From positions 1,860,001 to 1,924,000 of the forward strand of contig JAPFFF010000014.1 in NCBI GenBank assembly GCA_039105265.1: DNA of 64,000 nucleotides, given 5' to 3'. Made by a program: the position numbers and the translations under genes. The notes under the pieces are model-generated. The model saw only the letters and a list, made by a program, of their open reading frames with translations. It was not told the origin of the DNA and did not search any database. Source of the stretch: Tritrichomonas musculus (Eukaryota > Parabasalia > Tritrichomonadida > Tritrichomonadidae). This document shows positions 30,568 to 40,243 of this stretch, piece after piece. Within the stretch, counting starts at the first letter, position 1, and each line of letters starts with the position of its first letter.

Positions 30568-30608
30568 TGTACAGTAAGTGTACAGTGACTGTACAGTAAG
30601 TGTACAGT
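30568..30608. repeat. Four TGTACAGT copies at exact 11-bp spacing
   Basis: Copies start at 30568, 30579, 30590 and 30601. Each contains the palindrome TGTACA, and flanks alternate as AAG or GAC. The phase is close to one DNA turn. It lies about 270 bp inside the right terminal repeat boundary. Confidence 0.7.
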
Positions 30609-30876
30609 ACCAAAATTTATATTCAAAAAGTGGAACAAAAATTTTGAAAAATTAATTAAAATCAATAACAAAATAATAAAAATTTAAATTCAAAAAGTGA
30701 AAAATAATATTAAAATATCTTGGTGTCTAGTTAACTTTTTAAGAATATTTTTATAAAATCTTTTCAAAATATTTGAGAGAAAAAAATATACTTCTGGCAT
30801 AAAAATATTTGAGAGAAAATATTAACTCAATCAAAACTCAATTTTTCGAGGTCGTGCCTATACAAGAAATACCGTA

Positions 30877-31560
30877 TTTTCGGGTGTAGAATTCAAAAAA
30901 CACCATTAGAAAGCTCAAAAACTACTCCATACCTTGGAAATGACATTGGTGGAATAGTGAAAGTAGAGAGTGTGTACTTACGATAGGTTTTCAGAGGGTA
31001 TTTGGCAAACAAAATAATACTAACACTTTTTACTCAAATATCTTATGGTGCTCATCAAACTTTCTATATCGTGGTGCATCTTTTTCTCTTTCCCTATCAT
31101 AATCATTATTGTATTTCAAAACTGCTGCACGCCTAAACTTAGCATATCTAAAACCACTAAATTTGTTTCTTTCGTCCAAAACCTCAATTATAACATATCC
31201 ATTAGAATCACATGTCCTGATGTCTTTAAAGGAATCATAAACTTGTTGGGTTTCACGAGAAGTATAAATAGGATTTCTTAGAGTAAACTGCTTATATTGG
31301 GTCATAATCTTTAAATCTGATGGTGTGGTCATTTGTATAGTGTTGTATAAAAAATTAATAGAAATTTAAAAATGTGACAGTGTACTTGGCCTTGATGGAT
31401 AAAGGTGGGAAGTTAGCTAATGTTGAGAGTGTGTACTTACGATAGGTTTTTCAGTAGGTATTTGGCCGGAAGCTGAGGCCCAAGCGAGGGTGTACCTGAG
31501 CTTGGTGGCGAAGCGTGTAGGCTGGGGTGAAGTATGAATCCCAGCCTATACTTAACTACT
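30877..31560. repeat. Right terminal inverted repeat of the Polinton
   Basis: Reverse complement of 18612-19295, with no difference noticed. It carries the second copy of the 100-aa gene, the paired direct repeats and the terminal hairpin. Confidence 0.85.
31030..31332 (-). CDS. Unknown 100-aa protein in the right Polinton TIR
   Basis: Identical in protein sequence to the gene at 18840-19142, on the opposite strand, as expected from the inverted terminal repeat. Unknown family. Having the gene in both repeats means it is present twice per element and kept identical by the same process that keeps the repeats identical. Confidence 0.55.
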   Translation of the reverse strand: MTTPSDLKIMTQYKQFTLRNPIYTSRETQQVYDSFKDIRTCDSNGYVIIEVLDERNKFSGFRYAKFRRAAVLKYNNDYDREREKDAPRYRKFDEHHKIFE

Positions 31561-31564
31561 GTCA

Positions 31565-31924
31565 ATTCCAGATCTTCCGGATGAAATCGTGATATCTTTG
31601 TCCGGATGACGACTCGCCGCAGTTACAACCAGCTAGCTGCTAAGCATTGCTGATCGTGGTCTTGCTATGGGCGGCAATGTTGTCATTCCAGATCTTCCGG
31701 ATGAAATCGTGATATCTTTGTCCGGATGACGACTCGCCGCAGTTACAACCAGCTAGCTGCTAAGCATTGCTGATCGTGGTCTTGCTATGGGCGGCAATGT
31801 CGTCATTCCAGATCTTCCGGATGAAATCGTGATATCTTTGTCCGGATGACGACTCGCCGCAGTTACAACCAGCTAGCTGCTAAGCATTACTGATCGTGAT
31901 CATGCTATGGGCGGCAATGTCGTC
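31565..31924 (-). repeat. Inner right MULE array, three 120-bp units
   Basis: Units start at 31565, 31685 and 31805 with ATTCCAGATCTTCCGG. The outermost unit has the same variant (CATTACTGATCGTGATCATG) as the outermost units of the other two arrays. Confidence 0.85.
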
Positions 31925-32027
31925 ATCTCGGTTTCTTTGATTGGTTTAGTTCTATAAAAATGGCGCTTTTTCATGGTTTTATCTTAGTGAACTTTTTCAA
32001 AACTTTACAAGAAAATTTTAGAACTTT

Positions 32028-33127
32028 ATCTTTTAAAGAATTAGGTCTTTGCGTATGAGATAGATATTTCGCTGAATAATAAAGATTTTGGTCTTCTTCC
32101 ATAAATATAAAAAGACCATAATTCTTTCAAAAAGTTATATATATTTATAAAAAAAAAAATTTAACAAATTTCTGAGAAGACTCAGAATATTTTAAATAAG
32201 CTTTATCAAAATAAAAAAATTAAAAAATCGTAATAATAATATTAAATAATCAATTTTGTTTGTTTTTTGTTTGTTTTATTTTCATCTTTTTATTGCCACC
32301 GTGGTCGTCCTATGGGCGGCAATGTCGTCAATTCCAGATCTTCCGGATGAAATCGTGATATCTTTGTCCGGATGACGACTCGCCGCAGTTACAACCAGCT
32401 AGCTGCTAAGCATTGCTGATCGTGGTCTTGCTATGGGCGGCAATGTCGTCATTCCAGATCTTCCGGATGAAATCGTGATATCTTTGTCCGGATGACGACT
32501 CGCCGCAGTTACAACCAGCCAGCTGCTAAGCATTGCTGATCGTGGTCTTGCTATGGGCGGCAATGTCGTCATTCCAGATCTTCCGGATGAAATCGCGATA
32601 TCTTTGTCCGGATGACGACTCGCCGCAGTTACAACCAGCTAGCTGCTAAGCATTGCTGATCGTGGTCTTGCTATGGGCGGCAATGTTGTCATTCCAGATC
32701 TTCCGGATGAAATCGTGATATCTTTGTCCGGATGACGACTCGCCGCAGTTACAACCAGCTAGCTGCTAAGCATTGCTGATCGTGGTCTTGCTATGGGCGG
32801 CAATGTCGTCATTCCAGATCTTCCGGATGAAATCGTGATATCTTTGTCCGGATGACGACTCGCCGCAGTTACAACCAGCTAGCTGCTAAGCATTACTGAT
32901 CGTGATCATGCTATGGGCGGCAATGTCGTCATCTCGGTTTCTTTGATTGGTTTAGTTCTATAAAAATGGCGCTTTTTCATGGTTTTATCTTAGTGAACTT
33001 TTTCAAAACTTTACAAGAAAATTTTAGAACTTTTTGTATGCCTTCTCAATTAACTCAAAAAGTCAGAATAACGAATTTTCCTCAGAAAAAAATGGTGTAA
33101 CTTTTTCTATAGTTTGTCATTCCGCCT
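32028..33127 (-). repeat. Extra MULE left end joined to the right terminus
   Basis: Read on the minus strand this is the outer terminal repeat (33127-32931), five 120-bp units (32930-32331), the inner repeat and the first about 80 bases of the transposase gene. It then joins, at a 4-bp CTTT/AAAG microhomology (32024-32027), to a second partial outer repeat (32027-31925). It matches 14299-15045 in order but with five units where the left end has two. Confidence 0.75.
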
Positions 33128-33136
33128 TTTTCAAGA
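33128..33136. repeat. Right target-site duplication of the MULE
   Basis: TTTTTCAAG, matching 14290-14298. Confidence 0.75.
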
Positions 33137-33633
33137 ATTTTCAGAAGTGCAGGGACTAAAATAACGTATTTTGTCTATTTAATATTTTGCTTTTATTTCC
33201 TTTAATATTTTATATCTCAATAATTTTATTATATTTTTATTTTAAACATTTATTGTATTATATGAAATACTTATTGTTTTCATTATTTATTCAAAGGGAA
33301 AGAAGTTACTTAATTGCCAAAAATCATTAAATATATATAAATATCTTAATGAAAAAATATTTTTAATTCATAATTATCGTATATTTAACTAATAAATATA
33401 ATATTAATATTTAATAATTATTTGTATAAAATAAAACAATTTTTTTCATGAAAAAAAATAAAATTTAAAAAAAAATGTATTTTACAACTCATTTTTTGGA
33501 ATGGTTGTTTAATTCTCAAGGGATAACTATATATCAATTTATAGGATAATTAATATATATTACAATAAATATATGAAAATAAAAAACGACTCGTCAGGCG
33601 TAGCTGCGTTTTAACCTTTAATTTTTTAAAAAA
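33137..33633. other. AT-rich intergenic stretch
   Basis: No gene or repeat is seen between the MULE and the next inverted-repeat element. Confidence 0.5.
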
Positions 33634-33642
33634 AATTTAAAT

Positions 33643-34374
33643 GGGAAATCGTAATCGCCCGTAATCGTAATAGCCCGTGGCGGTTTAGGTCAATATTGAC
33701 CTTGTATCGTACCATAGAAAAAAAAGTCTGGAACTTTTTTGCACTTTTGCAAAAAAAAACATGGGTAGCTACTCATGGTTTTTTCTATATATATATAAAA
33801 AAATTAACCGAATATTTTTTATTGTCTAAAATCGATATTATTATGAGCATTCACATATAAACAAGAAAGCGCAAATATTTTTAACACCATCATTTTATTA
33901 TTTTGATGTAAATAATTACGTAAATTCCAACTTTTCGCCAATATCATTGATATTGGGAATCATATACTTTTAAAGTTAAAAGGTAGTTAATTAATTTTGA
34001 GTAATACGGTTTCATATTTATTTTTAAGCCTTTGAATTGTGCATTTGTTTACACAATATAAAATATTCATATAATATTTAGATTAAAATTTAATTTTCTC
34101 GGTTATGAAGTAATCAATAGAACTTTTATTAGCATATAAAATATTTGTCCTTTCTTGTTTATAAGCCAAGGCTCATAATAATATCGATTTTAGACTAATA
34201 AAATATTATTCGTTTTTATTTTTTTTCTATAGAAAAAACCATGAGTAGCTACCCATGTTTTTTTTTGCAAAAGTGCAAAAAAGTTCCAGACTTTTTTTTC
34301 TATGGTACGATACAAGGTCAATATTGACCTAAACCGCCACGGGCTATTACGATTACGGGCGATTACGATTTCCC
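33643..34374. mobile_element. 732-bp long-TIR element with 9-bp target duplication (MULE-type MITE)
   Basis: The ends GGGAAATCGTAATCGCCCG and its reverse complement are flanked by AATTTAAAT at 33634-33642 and 34375-34383. The first 150 bp of each arm are nearly identical and include CATGGGTAGCTACTCATGG. Similarity continues, with gaps, to about 260 bp. No gene inside; the element is essentially a large foldback. Confidence 0.8.
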
Positions 34375-34383
34375 AATTTAAAT

Positions 34384-35723
34384 TTTTGAATGAAAAAAAA
34401 AATTGGCATGAATCTTTTTCAAGGATTTTTTTTAATATGTCAAAAACTTTTTGACTATTTCCGGTTGGATATTTGACTATTTCCGGTTCATATTGAATTT
34501 TTTTAAATTGCTTTTTTTTTTTCAAGAAGGAAATTTAAGCATTCAAAATATTTTTTGATAAATTATATATTAAAATATGCATTATTCCAATAGTAATCTT
34601 TTAAATTGCTCTGTTAAAAACAAAGAAAATTCTTTTTTTACTGAGATAAATTAGTTTTAATTTATAATAAAAATACAAAGAATACGACATATTCATTAAT
34701 TTCTCCCAACAATCTCTTATTTAAACCAATTATGGTAAATAAATAAATCATCAGCGCATATCTTAAGGTATTTTTAAAAAAATTCATTGAGAATATTTAA
34801 TATCAGATTTTAGCAATTCATGTTTTCAAGAGTAGAAAAAGATTCAAAAGATAAATCATATTATATTATGCAAAAATCATTCTTCATTTTACACATTTAT
34901 CATTTAATTCATAGAAATTTAAAATGGCATTATTACAAGATCGATTGAATTAATTTTTTTATTAAACATTTTCATATAATAAAGATGCATTTAATATTTT
35001 ATGACTTTTTTTATGCAAAAACATGAAAAATATTTGATGAATTTTTTTTATAATTTCAATGGTTTACGAAAATTAATAAAAATACTCATAAAACTCCACC
35101 TGACGAACAAAACTCTTTCATTAAATATTTTTTATATAATATGGAATATACTTAATAAAATATATTAATATAAAGAATTTCTAAAAAAATTTTTAGTACC
35201 TCTGAATTTTCCGACCAAAAAGTTCATATCTTAATGAAATCAAAATAAATAAATAAAATTATTAAATTATTATTAATATTTTATATATCTATATTCTAAT
35301 AACTTCAAATTTTACATTTAGATTTTTTTTTCTTTAAAAAAAATCAACGAATTCCTCTGAAATTGACCCATAGTAAAAACAACGATAGAATATATAAAGG
35401 TCAATTTGCAATGGCCAAATTTAAACTACATTTATATTTGACCTTAGAAAGAACGTTATTTAGTGCGTTTTTTCTCGTTATTTTCTATTGAATTCTCGCT
35501 TTTCTGAGAATTATTTAATTGTTATTAAATTTTGTGAACTAAATAAAATTATTGAATTTTTTCATAAACCATTCATTCTCTAAAAAAAATTGATAATCAA
35601 AATTTTATTATACAATACAATTTTCTATGAAAATCTCAATTATTTACCATATATTCTCAAAAACTATTTTTTAGTAATATAGAATTTGTCGCTTTTTTGG
35701 ATAAAATAATATTTTAAATATTA
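34384..35723. other. AT-rich intergenic stretch
   Basis: About 1.3 kb with no recognisable gene; homopolymers and simple AT repeats only. Confidence 0.5.
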
Positions 35724-35731
35724 TATTATAA

Positions 35732-38662
35732 GTTAGTTGTGGAAATTTATCCTTTTGTCACTTTTTAGGATAAGTTTGGGATAAAAAAAAAAAAATAAAA
35801 AAAAATAAGCAAAAGTGGTGTATGATAAATTGTATCTATTTATATATGCTTTTTTTTTGGAGAAAAAAAGAAAGTATAAAAATTTTGGAATAAAAATAAA
35901 AATTTTGGATTTTTTTTTTTGCAATAATGCAGTAGATAAATAAATTTTGTTTTGTAAATATATCGCTGAATATTAAATTGACAGTCAGTATCGAAGTTAA
36001 TAAAAAATAAAAAAAAAAGTGAGCAAAAATAGAAAAACAGGATAAAATTTGTTACAAATTGCTAGAACTATTAACGATAATTGTTGTTCATATAATGATT
36101 AAATGCTTTCTCTTGTAAACAAAGTTGATTCCATCCAAAAAAAATATTTCTAAACGTAAAATTTTTTTCTATTAATTTACTCTCAAAATTTTCTAAAATT
36201 TTGAATATAATTGAATCTAAAAATACGTAAAATCTACAATAAATATATGATATATCATATATTATATTATATTTATTTCAAAAAGATATTGAATATACTT
36301 ATTGAAATAATTTCAATTAAGCTATAAATAAAAAAAGTTATAGAATTCAAAAATAGTTAATCGTGCATTGAATTTTTATAATAGATAGAATTAATTCAAA
36401 ATGAATATTCCAAATAATAAAACGAATTAACTTCATTTTATATCATATATATATATATATAAATATACATAAACTACATATATTGACATTAATAAGAATT
36501 TAATTAAGATAAACAAAAGATATGATTATTTATATAAAAAAACGATGATTTTTTAACCAATCACATCATTATTATATAATGTGAGATGATGAAAAAAAAT
36601 ATTTTGTTACCTTTTTTTACATATTCATCATTGTTTTTGATTAACTAATTTTTTTCGATGAAAAAAAAGCAATTCTCGCAAATTTTGAAAATTGCAATAA
36701 AAATTTTAAATAATATTCCAAATAATGATAATAAAACAGCTAAAAATGATATTATTTAAACAAAAACTTTCCTTTTTAATAATAAATAAATATTATATTT
36801 AAATTAAAAAATTTTGTTTTTTTTTGTTTTTCCACGCTTTCCTCAGATCATTACTTAAAATTTACGAGTTTTTCTTAAAAAAAAAATTTAGGATAAATTT
36901 AGGATAAAATTTTGTTTAAGGTACAAATCCAATACGTTAAATAACCGTCTTTTTTTTTTTGACATTTATAAATGGTCGCTTATTTTAGATATTTTCAAGT
37001 TTTCAATATAAATAAAACAAAAAAAGTGGTCCTTTTGAATCTTTTATGATTAAAATCTTTTTAAAAATTATAGTAAATAAAAATATTGAGCGTGATATAT
37101 TAATTCTTAATAATAATACTCAAATTTGTTAATCAACTGAATATATCTTGAATTTAGCTTTTTTATTGAAATTAATATTCCCAATATGTTAGTAGGTTAC
37201 GAAATTCAAGGTATTTTTTGATTTTTAATAAAAATAATATTATCCAAAAAGGGCATAAACTTGATTAGATAGAAAAAAATTATATATTCATAGATAAAAT
37301 AAAGATATACATGTAGAGATGTCCAATACAATAGCAAATCAACCGACATATATATGTTCAAAGGTTAACTTATAAAGCTTTTTATATCTCATTATTTAGA
37401 AAGTGTTTCTTTTATTAAATGTTTATTTGTTGAATATTCATAATAATATAAAAGTATTTATGATTATAAATGGAGATATATTAGTTTTAAAATGTTGATT
37501 TTAACTTTTTAAAACAGAGTAGTATTTCATTGCTAATATTTGGTTAAATTGTTATATTTATAATATTATATTTATATTTAAATATTTTGATAAATTTTGT
37601 AATGTAGGAAAAAAGATATTTTATTATCAAATAATAACTTTTTGATAAATTATCTATTTTATATGATGAAGATTTGATAAGATTCGATGAAAAATGAGAG
37701 GTGAATGAAGAAAATTTTGAGGGAAATTTGTTTGAAATAACAGTATTATTATCTATATTTATCTCTTTATAAAAATAAACTTTATAAATATAAATCATTT
37801 ATTCATGCTAATATATTAGTAATAAATTAAATTATTAACATCATTAAATGGATAAACTGTCATTTTTCATCAAAAAATTAAAAAGATTTATTATATTTTA
37901 TAAAATGAAATAATCCGTTATTTTCTAATTTTATTTTTAATATATCTTGAAATTTACAATTAATTTTTTTAAAATATTCTTTAATATAAGCTTTAACTAA
38001 AACATATAAATATATTAATATGTTACCAAGAAATTAAATGACGAAAAGTCCGTCCTTGTAATTATAGAAATGTGATAAAGAATGTATTATTTCAATATTA
38101 TTTCAATTTTATTTCAAAAAAATGGTTAGCAATATTTTACAAAAATATTTTTATATTGCATATATTATACTTATATTTATGTATAAAACATGAATTATTC
38201 ATATAATAAATACATGAATATATATAATATAATTAATTTGTTAATAATAAAGAAATATACGAGAGAACAAAACAATTTAAATATTTTATTTTTGAATAAT
38301 TATTTTTTATATTTCAATTGAAATTAACTGAAAATTATATATTTGAAATAAAATTATTAGAAGTTTTAAATTAAAATATCTTGAAATATTTTTATATTAA
38401 ACCATATTATTATATTTTAAAACTTTTAATAATACGATAAAACACTTTTAAACATACAAATATCTATTAAATTTAATAGAAACTCTGTAATTGGATTATT
38501 CATTTTTTTTCACCTTATAAAATAAAGTTCAGAATCACAAATCTGACACTATTCAAATTCAAACTTTTTCCGAGGGGTCGCTTTTCACAAAAAATAAACG
38601 TTCACAGGTCAAATAAATAACGTATTGGATTTGTACCTTAAAGGATAAATTTCCACACCTAA
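35732..38662. mobile_element. Probable 2.9-kb non-autonomous inverted-repeat element
   Basis: TGTGGAAATTTATCCTTT at 35738-35755 is repeated inverted and exact at 38640-38657. TATTATAA flanks both ends (35724-35731, 38663-38670), an 8-bp duplication. A second exact 25-bp inverted pair (36915-36939 with 38618-38642) shares the right arm, so the left arm or an internal copy was duplicated. No gene inside. Confidence 0.5.
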
Positions 38663-38737
38663 TATTATAACTTTAATTATTAATAAACATTATTATAAAA
38701 TATAATATATAAAAGAATATTTAATTTTACAATGGTA

Positions 38738-39642
38738 TACCGTCGTTATGAGATTCTCATACTCATTCAATTAATCTCAGACATTTTTGAATGATTATTC
38801 ATTTTTTGAATGAATTTATTCAAATAATTCAATTTTTTGTTTAGTTTTTATTTATTATTTTCAGTAATAGTATTTTTTTTTACAGGAATATGATTTTAAA
38901 ATGGTATATTGATATAATATAATATTTTTTTTTTTGGATATTATTTGAGAAAACTCATTTAAAAATTGAGAAGAAAAATCATATAGGGCATTGAAAGTTC
39001 CTAAACACAACTTTTCGGGTTAGATATCCATTAATATTAAAATATACAATGGTTTAAAAATAAAACTAATGATAAAATTAATAAAGTATATTATCTTTAT
39101 TTAAAAATCTTCATTTTTTTAATTTCTACTATGGATGCTAATTGTGCAAGTTTTTCATTTTTACTAGCCAAATATGTTTCATTGGCCATTAATAACGTTT
39201 TGCTGCTATTCTTGTGTCATTTTATCAAAACATCTATGAAATTTGGGATTATTTTAGAAATTTGTTTTTCATATTGAAGCTTAAAAAAGCTTGGATTGCC
39301 AATGATCACATCTATCTTTGATCTAATTCCTAATGTTGAACCTGACGTCGCTTTCTGAGCACTGGATTGCTAATGAACGATGAATCTTTTAGTCTAGTAC
39401 AAATATTGAAATGAAGTAATAATTTTCAAAGGAAATGATCGCTAAATTGAGAACTTCGGATCGAAAATTGAATAGTTTATGAGTTTTTGATCACAGACAT
39501 TATTGAGAGGATTTATTTAAAATTTACAAAAATTTGAATTAATTCACAAAAAAAATTAAGATATTTTTCTCTTTTTCAATGTGTTTTCTCAAAAAATGTC
39601 TGAGAATATTCAATCATGTCTGAGATTCTCATAATTACGGTA
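38738..39642. mobile_element. About 0.9-kb inverted-repeat element with a coding relic
   Basis: Imperfect inverted arms of about 60 bp start TACCGTCGTTATGAGA on the left and TACCGTAATTATGAGA reversed on the right. TA flanks each side (38736-38737, 39643-39644). Inside on the minus strand is a decayed coding stretch (39097-39360). Confidence 0.5.
39097..39360 (-). pseudogene. Coding relic of unknown protein
   Basis: Read from 39360 down, one frame stays protein-like for about 87 codons with a single internal TGA, then ends in TAA at 39097-39099. It reads SKIDVIIGNPSFFKLQYEKQ, later TLLMANETYLASKNEKLAQL. The mix of hydrophobic and charged residues and absence of other stops in AT-rich DNA support a former gene. 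Upstream the frame is lost. Family unknown; it may be the C-terminus of the parent element's transposase or a captured host piece. Confidence 0.4.
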
Positions 39643-39711
39643 TATATGAATTAATATTTGAATATATTTTTCAATAATTATATAAGCTTCCACAAAAAAA
39701 GTTTTTGTTAA

Positions 39712-40041
39712 GGGACCACTATCAAATTCTATGTTAAAAATTCTATGAGTTATCACAAAATTAATTGACTTAAAAAAAATTATTTCTTGAGTATTTTTGC
39801 TATATTTTGGTATATATAAATTGTATAAATTACATATCATTTATTTCTATTCTTCTTTTAAGCCTATTCCCTTTTTTCAATAAAAATTTAAAAGTTGAAA
39901 GGAGTAAAAATTTTACAAAAATGATCGGAATGGTGAAATTTTAAAGTTTTAAACTTTTTCCGAGATAACAACTATTGAATTTTCTTTTCTATGAGTTTTC
40001 TCAATATTGAAATGTTTACAAAAAAATATGATAGTGGTCCC
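39712..40041. mobile_element. 330-bp TTAA-flanked MITE (piggyBac-like)
   Basis: GGGACCACTATCA at 39712-39724 and its reverse complement at 40029-40041 are flanked by TTAA at 39708-39711 and 40042-40045. TTAA duplication with GGG ends is the pattern of piggyBac-type MITEs. It ends about 200 bp before the separase start. Confidence 0.65.
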
Positions 40042-40228
40042 TTAAAATGCGCCAAAACTTTTAAAATTCATTAATTTTCGCATTATAAAATGAGTAAAAT
40101 AATTATTTGTATATTGCAATGCATTATATTTAAGTTTGTAAGTTTAAAACCCATAAAAAGAAAGAAGGTTGCCTTCAAAAAAAAAAAAATTGAATGGATT
40201 TTGTTAACGTTTAAAAATTATTATGAAT

Positions 40229-40234
40229 TCATAA
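40229..40234 (+). promoter_or_regulatory. Initiator-like TCATAA before separase
   Basis: Matches TCAYWH, with the A 13 nt upstream of the ATG at 40244. Confidence 0.4.
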
Positions 40235-40243
40235 CACAGCTTC

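Larger units (their letters stand above)
28325..30876. other. Gene-poor AT-rich tract inside the Polinton
   Basis: About 2.5 kb separates the first virion gene from the right terminal repeat. Composition is like host intergenic DNA. Positions 28360-28560 are GC-richer with short inverted repeats (CCGTTAACTAGGGGAAGTTAATGG) and may be promoter. Decayed coding-like stretches occur on the plus strand at about 28664-28841 and on the minus strand at about 29295-29480; neither is recognised. Two tRNA-like relics and the TGTACAGT cluster also lie here. Confidence 0.5.
18612..31560. mobile_element. Polinton (Maverick), 12.9 kb, complete ends
   Basis: The ends AGTAGTTAAG and CTTAACTACT are the outer tips of 684-bp terminal inverted repeats (18612-19295 and 30877-31560), which look identical wherever I compared them. 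The 5-bp GTCAA flanks both sides (18607-18611 and 31561-31565), and AGT/ACT tips are typical of the family. Parts in order on the minus strand are a probable minor virion protein (28324), integrase, packaging ATPase, small minor-protein candidate, unknown, major capsid protein, HNH nuclease and a fibre-like protein, plus a 100-aa gene in each repeat. I saw no polymerase or protease part. Its seen genes look whole. Near-identical repeats argue for a very recent insertion. Confidence 0.88.
14299..33127. mobile_element. Composite Mutator-like element (MULE) with nested insertions
   Basis: The termini read GGCGAAGTGACAAAC on the left and, reversed, GGCGGAATGACAAAC on the right, flanked by the 9-bp duplication TTTTTCAAG. 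Each end has an outer inverted repeat of about 195 bp, then tandem 120-bp units, then about 200 bp of inner inverted repeat next to the transposase gene. A 1.1-kb TA-flanked element (16031-17140) interrupts the transposase. A Polinton (18612-31560) sits at the inner edge of the right repeat array. The right end carries an extra rearranged copy of a left end (32028-33127). Without the insertions the MULE would be about 4.8 kb. High similarity among its repeat units suggests recent activity. Confidence 0.8.

Noticed and set aside
18612-31560. Prophage or bacterial plasmid, from HNH, ATPase and fibre-like genes
   Set aside because: Long terminal inverted repeats, AGT/ACT tips, 5-bp target duplication and a retroviral-type integrase define a Polinton in eukaryotic DNA.
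31565-32930. CRISPR array or satellite
   Set aside because: The 120-bp units are contiguous, without unique spacers, and lie exactly within MULE terminal repeats.
34190-34525. 111-codon open frame on the minus strand
   Set aside because: It lies across the arm of a foldback MITE and beyond its end; product is Lys/Phe-rich translation of homopolymers.
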